From contig URDS01000056.1 in NCBI GenBank assembly GCA_900546635.1, positions 1 to 14,536 of the forward strand: a DNA stretch of 14,536 nt. Reading direction: 5' to 3'. Both the position numbers and the translations under genes were made by a program. Under the pieces are notes generated by a model. That model did not search any database. It was not told the origin of the DNA and saw only the letters and a list, made by a program, of their open reading frames with translations. Positions 1-6,288 of this stretch are shown in pieces (position 1 is the first letter of the stretch; each line of letters opens with the position of its first letter). Source of the DNA: an uncultured Eubacteriales bacterium. Its GTDB lineage: Bacteria > Bacillota > Clostridia > Oscillospirales > CAG-272.

Positions 1-627
1 ACAGTAGACTTTTCGGGCGTTTCTCCTGCAGGCGTTATTCCTGAAAGCGATATGAAACTGATTATATCAAAGGTTTCGGAGGTCGTATATGATTCAAATA
101 AAGACATGTACAGAATAAAAGAGATTTATGTATATGTGGATTATATATGGACATCAGGAAAACCTTTTTGGCAGTGGAGTGATGGCATTACAGTAAATTG
201 GGATGCAAGCGTGTTTACATTTAAGAGCGGTTCATTTCGTGCGAACGATTATAAACTTTTGGTGAGCACGCAGAATTGGGAAAATACAACTTCTTTAAGC
301 AATCCATTTGCCTTAGCACAGGGCGGATTGGGGTATTACGCCAAACTGACATTTAGTGAAACCGTTCTTGGAACGACTGTCAGCGCATTGCAGCATAAAG
401 GGAGCGCGTCGTTTACATTGCTTCCGAAACAATCTCCTATGTATTTAAAAACGGCCTATACGACAGATACATATTCGACAGCTATAAATGTAGAATATCT
501 GCACGTTAAAAATCCGGGAATTTTTTCAGTAAGTTTCAGCTATAACGGATTCGGTGTTTCGGCAAGTGTGCCGCTGACAAGCGATTCCGTGGCTAAGTCT
601 ACAACATATTATTATTCCTATTCTTAA
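1..627 (+). CDS. 3' part of an unrecognised beta-rich, possibly secreted protein
   Basis: The reading frame is open from base 1, so the start lies outside the window. An ATG at 52 is in frame, but no ribosome site precedes it and the upstream codons read smoothly, so it is probably internal. The visible 208 residues are rich in Ser, Thr, Tyr and Val, with alternating hydrophobic residues and aromatic clusters such as YVDYIW and KPFWQW, and end in a Tyr/Ser run (TTYYYSYS). No transmembrane segment, Cys pair or catalytic motif is visible. This suggests a beta-sheet, extracellular-type fold; a signal peptide cannot be judged because the N-terminus is missing. I do not recognise a named family. 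The DNA is about 40% GC (24 of 60 in 181-240), with AT-ending codons, unlike the genes from 1.3 kb on. It may therefore come from transferred DNA or from a different genome joined during assembly. Confidence 0.7.
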   Translation, partial: TVDFSGVSPAGVIPESDMKLIISKVSEVVYDSNKDMYRIKEIYVYVDYIWTSGKPFWQWSDGITVNWDASVFTFKSGSFRANDYKLLVSTQNWENTTSLSNPFALAQGGLGYYAKLTFSETVLGTTVSALQHKGSASFTLLPKQSPMYLKTAYTTDTYSTAINVEYLHVKNPGIFSVSFSYNGFGVSASVPLTSDSVAKSTTYYYSYS

Positions 628-786
628 CAAATAGCAGTAAGACATTTTTATCTTGATATTGAAAACGAAGACGGCAGAATAAAAGTCAAGCTTAGAGTGG
701 GACTTATGGGACTTACCAAAAAGTCTTTTCAGGGATACAGAGAACAAAGACAGGGCGTGAGATACCACTGTAAATGCCGCGCTTGA
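628..786 (+). other. In-frame open stretch directly after the stop of the first gene
   Basis: After the TAA at 625-627 the same frame stays open for 52 codons, to a TGA at 784-786. It encodes a charged peptide containing DIENEDGRIKVKLRVG and ending HCKCRA. Six of its seven arginine codons are AGA, as expected for AT-rich coding DNA. It has no good start codon of its own; the only in-frame ATG is near 706. It could be the decayed end of a longer gene, a stop-codon readthrough product or chance, since an open run of this length is not rare. No function is proposed. Confidence 0.25.
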
Positions 787-798
787 TATTCGCCGGCA

Positions 799-839
799 AT
801 GACGTTTGCCCGTTTCTTTTATGGACGGGCAAACGTCAT
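799..839. repeat. Perfect 15-bp inverted repeat, 11-nt loop
   Basis: The left arm atgacgtttgcccgt (799-813) is the exact reverse complement of 825-839, with an 11-base T-rich loop at 814-824. No T-run follows on either strand, so it is not a classical rho-independent terminator. It could be a protein-binding palindrome, a stabilising RNA hairpin or a terminator remnant. It sits where the AT-rich left end meets GC-rich DNA. Confidence 0.6.
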
Positions 840-1204
840 GCAGGGAGTCGTTCTGCGCATATGGTCGGCGGATTTGAGCAAAAAGCTTCTCGAAAGGGGT
901 GCGTTGATTCACAGCTTATGAAAGGAAGGGGCCGTATTGCCGGACAGCCTATGTGCGTTCGCAAGGGAACAAGGGGACACGGCCGCTGAAAGAAGCCTTA
1001 TGAATGCGGCCTTCTGTTGCAAGGCTGCGCCTGCGGGCGCTTCCGTTTTTGTGCAGCCTTTGCGCAAAACCCAACGCAGTGCCGCAGCCGCCTGTTTTTC
1101 CGGATGCGCGGGCGGGCAAAAAGCGCCGGGCGGACGGCGCGGCCGGACCGTTGGCCGCAGGTCGGCTCGGAAAGGCTCGGTTTTCAAAACCGCCGGCAGG
1201 CGTT

Positions 1205-3538
1205 ATGGCCGGCAATACAGACTTTTTTGCGTGCGGAAGGGTTTTGAAATTTCATAAGGCAAAAAATGCATTCGCCCTTGCAATTTGCGTTCGCGGATGC
1301 TATAATAAAGATGCGGCTCCTGTCGGGGCGCGGAAAGGCTTTGAACCTTTTGCGGGCGGCGGCGCCGCGGGCGGTTCGCTCGGCGTGTTGTTTTACAAGG
1401 GATTCGGTCTTGCGGCCGGCGTGATTTTGATCTGCGCCATTCTGTTTGTGTTCGGGATCTTTTTGTTCGGCATGACCCCGCGCACGATTTGGATCAATCT
1501 GAAATATCAGATGAAAGTGCGGCGTGAGCGCCGCGCCGCCCGCGCGGAAGCGGCTGCGCGCGAGCGTGAATTTGAATATGAGAGCGACGAAAACGGCGGC
1601 GATTTTGTTCCGCCGGACGCGAGCGCGCCTTTTGAATCGGCTCTCTCCAATCCGGATTTTGATATGCATTTTTCAGACGGGGAGTTTGAAACGCAGGAGA
1701 CGTCCCAAAACGAGTCCGCGCCTGAAGAACCGGAGGCGGCTTTGGAACCGTCCGCCGGGTCTGACGAGGATATTCCCGAATCGGGCGGCGTGCCGATTCA
1801 GCAGGGCGCGTCTCTTTACAAGGATGACGGCCGGATCAATCTGGATGCGATTTTTGTCAGTCCGGGCACACAGTCAAACGTTTCAGAAACGGGAGAGGAG
1901 ACCGGCATTTCGGATGATGCCGGGGATCCCGACGCGGAGCGCGGCGGCGTGAACATCGGCGAGGCGCTCGGCGGCGAGACGCTCGGCGTTACAAAGGAGA
2001 GCGTGGAGACCGCCGCGGCCGCTTCTTCGGACAAGCCGAAGCCTGAGACGCCCGTTTACCGCTTCCCGCCGGTCACGCTGCTTGCGCAGGCCGAGCATAA
2101 GCGGGGGGAGGATGTCGGCACGGAACTGCGCGCCAATGCGCAGAAGCTGGTCGAAACGCTTCGTTCGTTCAATGTCAAGGTTTCGATTTCCAGCGTTTCG
2201 CGCGGCCCCACGATCACGCGCTATGAACTGATTCCCGAAGCGGGCACGCGCGTCCGTTCGATCGCGAATCTGGTCGATGATATTTCGCTTTCGCTCGCCA
2301 CGTCGGGCATACGCATTGAAGCGCCGATTCCCGGTAAGGCGGCGGTCGGCATCGAGGTGCCGAACCGCATTGTGGCCACGGTCACGCTGCGCGAACTGAT
2401 TGAGGACAAGAGCTTTACCGAAGCCAAGAGCCGTCTTACGGTCTGCCTCGGCAAGGATGTCGGCGGCACGCCGATCATCTTTGATATTGCCAAAATGCCC
2501 CATCTTTTGATCGCGGGCGCAACCGGTATGGGTAAGTCGGTCTGCATCAACTCGCTGATTACCAGCATTCTTTATAAGGCCACGCCCGAAGAGGTCAAGC
2601 TGATGCTGATCGACCCGAAAAAGGTGGAATTCAACGTATACAACGGAATCCCGCATTTGCAGACGCCGGTTGTGAGCGAGCCGAAAAAGGCGGCCGGCGC
2701 GCTGCACTGGGCGGTGACCGAGATGGAGCGCCGCTATGAACTGATCGAGGACGTCGGCGCGCGCAAAATTGAGACGTATAACGAGATTGCGCGCACGCGC
2801 GGCATGGAAGTGCTGCCGTACATCGTCATTATCATCGACGAGCTTGCCGATTTGATGATGACCGCGCCCGACGCGGTGGAGGATTCGATCTGCCGACTGG
2901 CGCAGAAAGCGCGCGCGGCCGGTATGCATATTATCATCGGTACGCAGCGTCCGTCGGTCGATGTCATTACCGGCCTGATTAAGGCCAATATCCCCTCCCG
3001 TATCGCGTTTACGGTTGCATCGCAGGTTGACTCGCGCACGATCATTGACATTGCGGGCGCGGAAAAACTGATCGGCCGCGGCGATATGCTGTACTATCCG
3101 GTCGGACTTTCCAAGCCGATGCGCGTACAGGGCGCGTTTGTCAGCGAGGACGAGGTTGAAAAGATCACCGGTTACATCAAGCGCGGCACGGGCGAGATCG
3201 AATACGACGAGGATGTCATGGAAAGCATTGAGCGCGAGGCGCGCGCGATCGATCAGAGCGGCAAAAAGTCATCGCCGGCGGACGCCGATGACGGCGCGGC
3301 GGGCGGAGACGCCAAACTGCGCGACGCGCTGGAGATCGCCACCGATCTCGGTAAAATTTCCACCTCGCTTTTGCAGAGAAAACTGTCGATCGGCTACGGC
3401 CGGGCGGCGAAAATCATTGACACCATGGAAGCGCGCGGATTTGTGAGCGCGCCGGACGGCCAAAAACCGCGTGAGGTTCTGATTACAAAAACGCAGTACC
3501 GCGAAATGGTTGTCAATAACGATGAAAGGCTGAATTGA
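1205..3538 (+). CDS. ftsK: DNA translocase FtsK/SpoIIIE, apparently missing N-terminal membrane segments
   Basis: This is the ATP-driven DNA pump that clears or packages chromosomes at the division septum. Numbering is from the ATG at 1205 (777 residues). One hydrophobic helix (about 63-89) matches the last of the family's four N-terminal membrane segments. An acidic Glu/Ser/Pro linker follows to about 270, then the alpha/beta motor. The motor has Walker A GATGMGKS (438-445; the usual Ser after TG is Met), Walker B IIIDELAD (Asp545-Glu546) and GTQRPSVDVITG. A C-terminal winged-helix gamma domain contains SIGYGRAAKIIDTMEARG. The start is uncertain. Homology begins near 1352, and a promoter lies at 1278-1306. 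The only start codon between the promoter and the helix is GTG 1385, which has no ribosome site; ATG 1205 has at best a weak one. Membrane segments 1-3 are not found upstream in any frame. The motor is intact; the 5' end looks truncated or misassembled. Confidence 0.88.
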   Translation: MAGNTDFFACGRVLKFHKAKNAFALAICVRGCYNKDAAPVGARKGFEPFAGGGAAGGSLGVLFYKGFGLAAGVILICAILFVFGIFLFGMTPRTIWINLKYQMKVRRERRAARAEAAAREREFEYESDENGGDFVPPDASAPFESALSNPDFDMHFSDGEFETQETSQNESAPEEPEAALEPSAGSDEDIPESGGVPIQQGASLYKDDGRINLDAIFVSPGTQSNVSETGEETGISDDAGDPDAERGGVNIGEALGGETLGVTKESVETAAAASSDKPKPETPVYRFPPVTLLAQAEHKRGEDVGTELRANAQKLVETLRSFNVKVSISSVSRGPTITRYELIPEAGTRVRSIANLVDDISLSLATSGIRIEAPIPGKAAVGIEVPNRIVATVTLRELIEDKSFTEAKSRLTVCLGKDVGGTPIIFDIAKMPHLLIAGATGMGKSVCINSLITSILYKATPEEVKLMLIDPKKVEFNVYNGIPHLQTPVVSEPKKAAGALHWAVTEMERRYELIEDVGARKIETYNEIARTRGMEVLPYIVIIIDELADLMMTAPDAVEDSICRLAQKARAAGMHIIIGTQRPSVDVITGLIKANIPSRIAFTVASQVDSRTIIDIAGAEKLIGRGDMLYYPVGLSKPMRVQGAFVSEDEVEKITGYIKRGTGEIEYDEDVMESIEREARAIDQSGKKSSPADADDGAAGGDAKLRDALEIATDLGKISTSLLQRKLSIGYGRAAKIIDTMEARGFVSAPDGQKPREVLITKTQYREMVVNNDERLN
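1278..1306 (+). promoter_or_regulatory. Extended -10 promoter just ahead of ftsK homology
   Basis: TTGCAA at 1278-1283 matches the -35 consensus at 4 of 6 bases. It is 17 bp from a perfect TATAAT at 1301-1306, preceded by TGC (extended -10). Transcription would begin near 1313. The element lies inside the open frame that runs into ftsK, about 45 bp before recognisable FtsK sequence. Either translation starts downstream of it or the 5' end of the gene has been altered. The uvrB promoter has the same ATGCTATAATA core. Confidence 0.65.
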
Positions 3539-3541
3539 GCG

Positions 3542-4189
3542 ATGAGCAGACTGATTTCAATTGACGGTCTGGACGGCAGCGGCAAGGGGACGCAGAGCGA
3601 GCTTTTGGCCGAGGCGCTAAGCGTAGCCGGAAAGACCGCTAAAGTTCTGAGCTTTCCAATGTACGACTGTGATTCGAGCTTTGCCGTGCGGATGTATCTT
3701 GACGGCGCGCTCGGCGGCAGTCCGTCGGATACAAACGCCTACGCGGCCTCCTCATTTTTTGCGGTTGACCGCTATATCAGCTTCCGCACACTTTGGGGGG
3801 CGGATATTGAAAAGTACGATTACATCATTTTCAACCGCTATGTCAGCGCAAACGCCGTGCATCAGCTTTCCAAGCTGCCGCGCGAGGCGTGGGACGGCTT
3901 TCTCGCCTGGCTGTGGGATTTTGAATTTGACAAGCTGGGACTTCCGAGGCCGGATCTGACGCTCTACCTTGTTGTGGAGCCTGAGATTTCCGCTTCGCTT
4001 GTGGAGCGGCGCGGGGCGAAAAAGGACATTCACGAAAAGGACGGCGCGTATATGGAGCGCTGTTACCGCGCCGGTCTGTATGCCGCAGAGCGGCTCGGCT
4101 TTCACAAAATCGGGTGCTGCGCGTCCGGCGCGATCCGCGCCCGCGAGGACATTGCGGCCGAGATCTTGGCAGAGGTGCTGGCGCTTTGA
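3542..4189 (+). CDS. tmk: Thymidylate kinase-like nucleoside monophosphate kinase
   Basis: It probably phosphorylates dTMP to dTDP with ATP in the cytoplasm. The 215-residue length fits the family. The N-terminal P-loop IDGLDGSGKGTQ (about 7-18) has KGT where most enzymes have KTT. AVDRYISF and FNRYVSANAVHQ (97-108) occupy the nucleotide-binding region; the second replaces the usual DR(Y/H) Asp with Asn. A basic lid (VERRGAKKDIHEKDGAYMERC) follows. The substrate is therefore slightly less certain than for a textbook Tmk, and a related deoxynucleoside kinase role is possible. The ATG lies 3 bases after the ftsK stop; AAAGG at 3525-3529, inside ftsK, is the likely ribosome site. Its stop overlaps the next start, so it is probably translated together with its neighbours. 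Confidence 0.8.
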   Translation: MSRLISIDGLDGSGKGTQSELLAEALSVAGKTAKVLSFPMYDCDSSFAVRMYLDGALGGSPSDTNAYAASSFFAVDRYISFRTLWGADIEKYDYIIFNRYVSANAVHQLSKLPREAWDGFLAWLWDFEFDKLGLPRPDLTLYLVVEPEISASLVERRGAKKDIHEKDGAYMERCYRAGLYAAERLGFHKIGCCASGAIRAREDIAAEILAEVLAL

Positions 4190-4911
4190 CGAAACTTGTA
4201 TCTGTGCGGGACATAGACGCCGCCGGCCGGGCGGAGATTTTGCACATGCTGTCGGTCTGCTTCGGCGATACGCCCGAATACGGCGCGGCGCTGATGCGGG
4301 CGGCGGCAAACGAGCGGTTTTGCTTTGCTTTGGAAGCGGGAAAGCCGGCGGGCGGCGCGTTCTTTTTTGAGGCGCGTCTCTTTCCCGGCGGGGGCGCGCT
4401 ATGCGCCCGCGGCTTGTATGTATTTGCGCTCGGCGTTTTGCCGCAATGTCGCGGGCGGGGTTTTTCCCGTGAAATTTTGGAGACGGCGAAAGCGGCTTCA
4501 AAGGATTTTGCGCTGATTGCGCCGGCAGACGAAGGGCTTGCCGCCTATTACGCGCGCTGCGGTTTTGACCGATTTTTGCCCGGCACGGCGCCGGTCGAAA
4601 GCGGCGGTACCGAGCCGGACGCGGCCTGCGCGCGCTTTTTGACCGGCGGCGGGTATGCCGAGGCTGAGCGCGCGGCGGGGATACACGGCGGAATTTTGCT
4701 TTCGGAGCCGCTGCTTTCCTTCTCTCTGACGGAAGCGGGGGCAAGCCTGCGCTTTTTGGGGGATGCCTACATCGCGGCGGGCAACGGACGTCTGTTTGCC
4801 GCCTGCGGTCTGCCGCTGCAAAACCCGGCGGCGCGCAAGGTCCAGTTGTATGAAAAGCATCCGCTTGGGATTTGCGCGGATATTTACGCCGATTTGCTGC
4901 TTGAATATTGA
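4186..4911 (+). CDS. GNAT-family N-acetyltransferase
   Basis: It is expected to transfer an acetyl group from acetyl-CoA to an amine; the substrate is unknown. I chose TTG 4186, which overlaps the tmk stop (TTGA). AGAGG at 4171-4175 lies 10 bases upstream, giving 241 residues. The earlier in-frame ATG at 4114 would overlap tmk by 76 bases. The acetyl-CoA loop is LGVLPQCRGRGFSREIL, with Q-x-x-G-x-G at 87-92, and the following AYYARCGFDRF (about 120-130) is the usual GNAT C-terminal motif. Residues 131-241 form an extra Ala/Gly-rich half with weak similarity to nothing I recognise; it may be a second, degenerate acetyltransferase lobe. An 88-base spacer with two hairpins follows. Confidence 0.75.
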   Translation: MTKLVSVRDIDAAGRAEILHMLSVCFGDTPEYGAALMRAAANERFCFALEAGKPAGGAFFFEARLFPGGGALCARGLYVFALGVLPQCRGRGFSREILETAKAASKDFALIAPADEGLAAYYARCGFDRFLPGTAPVESGGTEPDAACARFLTGGGYAEAERAAGIHGGILLSEPLLSFSLTEAGASLRFLGDAYIAAGNGRLFAACGLPLQNPAARKVQLYEKHPLGICADIYADLLLEY

Positions 4912-4912
4912 T

Positions 4913-4968
4913 CGTTTCTCTGCGCGCGGCGCAATAGAAACGCGCGCGTGACCGCGCCGTTTGCGCGG
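4913..4968 (+). other. Two adjacent hairpins in the intercistronic spacer
   Basis: Hairpin 1 (4913-4942) pairs cgtttct with agaaacg and contains an inner TGCGC/GCGCA stem with a 3-base loop. Hairpin 2 (4952-4968) pairs CCGCGC with GCGCGG around CGTTT. Neither is followed by a T-run, so simple termination is unlikely. They sit in the longest gap of the operon, just ahead of the DJ-1 gene. They could act as an RNA stability or processing element, or partly attenuate transcription. Confidence 0.45.
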
Positions 4969-4999
4969 CATAGACCGATTTATGCTTTTGGAGGTTTTT

Positions 5000-5539
5000 A
5001 TGGTTTATTTGTTTTTGGCGGAGGGCTTTGAGGAGATCGAAGCGCTGTGTCCGTGCGACCTTTTGCGCCGCGCGGGGATAGAGGTTCAAATGCTCAGCGT
5101 CACGGAGGACCGGATGGTTTCGGGCTCGCACGGCATTCGTGTGGAAGCCGACCGCGTATCCTCGGACACGCTTGAAGATTTCGACATGCTGATTCTGCCG
5201 GGCGGAATGCCCGGAACCAAGCATCTTGACGCTTCGCCGCTTGTCGATTCGATGCTTTCGCGTGCGGCCGCGGAAAAGAAGTACATCGCGGCGATCTGCG
5301 CCGCGCCCATGGTGCTCGGACGGCGGGGGCTTCTGAACGGGCGGGAGGCGATCTGTTTTCCCGGATTTGAGGGCGAACTGACCGGCGCGCGCCTGTCGGA
5401 CAAAAAGGTCTGCCGCGACGACAACATCATCACCGCCGCGGGCATGGGCGTTTCGCATGCGTTCGGCCTTGCGCTTGTGGAGGTCTTTCGCGGGCGGGAA
5501 GCGGCTGCGGCGCTTGGAAACTCGGTGCTGCTTTCATGA
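5000..5539 (+). CDS. DJ-1/PfpI (ThiJ/YajL-like) family protein
   Basis: This is a cytoplasmic DJ-1 superfamily protein of 179 residues, the normal single-domain length. Members are reported as deglycases, chaperones or oxidative-stress sensors; the exact activity here is unknown. The conserved acidic motif is EGFEEIEAL (Glu14 corresponds to DJ-1 Glu18). LILPGGMPG (about 64-72) follows, and the nucleophile elbow AAICAAP places the reactive cysteine at residue 100. The C-terminal AAGMGVSHAFGLALVEVF matches the family's last conserved helix. The start is ATG 5000, because GGAGG (4990-4994) lies 5 bases before it and the protein then opens with the typical MVYLFLAEGF. An in-frame ATG at 4961 lies in a hairpin and has no ribosome site. 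The stop overlaps the next ATG (ATGA). Confidence 0.85.
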   Translation: MVYLFLAEGFEEIEALCPCDLLRRAGIEVQMLSVTEDRMVSGSHGIRVEADRVSSDTLEDFDMLILPGGMPGTKHLDASPLVDSMLSRAAAEKKYIAAICAAPMVLGRRGLLNGREAICFPGFEGELTGARLSDKKVCRDDNIITAAGMGVSHAFGLALVEVFRGREAAAALGNSVLLS

Positions 5540-6288
5540 TGCATTCCGAAAAGGCGAAGCCGGAACTGAAAGCTTTGAAAGCGGCGCGCCGCGCGTCCGC
5601 GCGGGCGCTTCGGGACGCCATGCCGCCGCATTTGCGGCGCGCGGCATCCGAAAAAATTTCGCTGAATCTTCTTCAAACGGCTTCCTTTTGTCAATGTGAG
5701 ATCATACTCTGTTATTATCCGGTTGCAAGCGAGCCGGACATCTTACCGGTCGCCGAAGCGGCGCTTCGGCGCGGAAAGACGGTCGGCTTTCCGGTTTGCG
5801 ACTATCAAACCGGGGACATGGAATTTTATGCCGTCGATACCCTGTCTGACATGACGCCGCGCGGCAAAATGAACATCCCGGAGCCAAAGCCTGACGGTGC
5901 GCGGAAAATCCTGCCGTCAGGCCGGACGATGGTGCTGTTTCCGGGGCTTTTGTTCGATCGAGCCGGGCGGCGCGTCGGGTATGGCCGCGGGATGTACGAC
6001 AAATATGTCCGCCGTTTTCCGGCGCTCCTTCATTCCGGCAATCTTTGCGGTGTCTGCTATGCCGCGCTGCTTTCCGATACGCCGCTTCCAAGCGAGGAAA
6101 CGGACGTGGATATGACGTTTGTTGTCACGGAGGCGGAAGTATGGTTTCCCGCATGTGAAAAAAACGCTTCGGCGCTCGGAAACACCGCTCTTTTGCGGCC
6201 GGACGCGCGCATTTACGGGGATAAAGACACTTCGGATGCGGACATAAACGAACCGGGGACGGTTCGGGTAAAGGATGCGATCAAATGA
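5536..6288 (+). CDS. 5-formyltetrahydrofolate cyclo-ligase (MTHFS) with C-terminal extension
   Basis: It catalyses the ATP-dependent conversion of 5-formyl-THF to 5,10-methenyl-THF, returning folate to one-carbon metabolism. Visible family features are the basic N-terminal helix (KALKAARRASARALR), the YYPVASEPDI strand, and FPGLLFDRAGRRVGYGRGMYDKY (136-157; the usual GGGYYD loop reads GRGMYD). LPSEETDVDMTFVVTE (184-199) matches the end of the canonical domain. About 50 residues follow that end, acidic and without a known motif, so the 250-residue protein is longer than the usual 180-200. ATG 5536 overlaps the DJ-1 stop by four bases (ATGA); ATG 5539 is an equally possible start. The 3' end likewise overlaps the next gene. 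A folate enzyme beside a dTMP kinase fits thymidylate supply (inference). Confidence 0.85.
   Translation: MMHSEKAKPELKALKAARRASARALRDAMPPHLRRAASEKISLNLLQTASFCQCEIILCYYPVASEPDILPVAEAALRRGKTVGFPVCDYQTGDMEFYAVDTLSDMTPRGKMNIPEPKPDGARKILPSGRTMVLFPGLLFDRAGRRVGYGRGMYDKYVRRFPALLHSGNLCGVCYAALLSDTPLPSEETDVDMTFVVTEAEVWFPACEKNASALGNTALLRPDARIYGDKDTSDADINEPGTVRVKDAIK

Larger units (their letters stand above)
628..1204. other. Spacer without a convincing gene; composition changes inside it
   Basis: No reading frame here looks like a real protein on either strand. The left part, to about 770, is AT-rich like the first gene. From about 780 on the DNA is GC-rich with scattered GC palindromes, for example GCGGCC/GGCCGC at 1139-1158 and GCCGGC at 1192-1197 and 1208-1213. 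A perfect 15-bp hairpin lies at 799-839. I saw no tRNA-like cloverleaf or T-loop motif, no rho-independent terminator with a U-run, and no transposon ends. Frames reading through to ftsK are open mainly because stop codons are rare in GC-rich sequence. Confidence 0.5.

Noticed and set aside
526..912. Antisense frame of 128 codons over the end of the first gene and the spacer
   Set aside because: It crosses the composition boundary and the hairpin, has no ribosome site that I could see and shows no domain features.
1004..1204. Far-upstream start for ftsK at ATG 1004
   Set aside because: The added 67 residues are Arg/Ala/Pro-rich with no membrane segment. There is no ribosome site, and the promoter lies further downstream.
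1139..1213. Several GC-rich palindromes in the spacer before ftsK
   Set aside because: Arms are 5-6 bp in very GC-rich DNA, where such pairs are expected by chance.
1883..2929. Long antisense reading frame of 348 codons opposite ftsK
   Set aside because: It lies entirely over conserved FtsK motor sequence. Its product is Arg/His/Asp-rich without domains, as expected from the antisense of GC-rich coding DNA.
4961..4999. Upstream ATG at 4961 for the DJ-1 protein
   Set aside because: It lies inside a hairpin without a ribosome site. ATG 5000 has GGAGG at the right distance and matches the usual protein start.
3752..5458. Antisense reading frame of 568 codons across tmk, the GNAT gene and the DJ-1 gene
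   Set aside because: It spans three recognisable genes on the other strand and yields a low-complexity Arg/Pro-rich product; GC-rich DNA has few stops.
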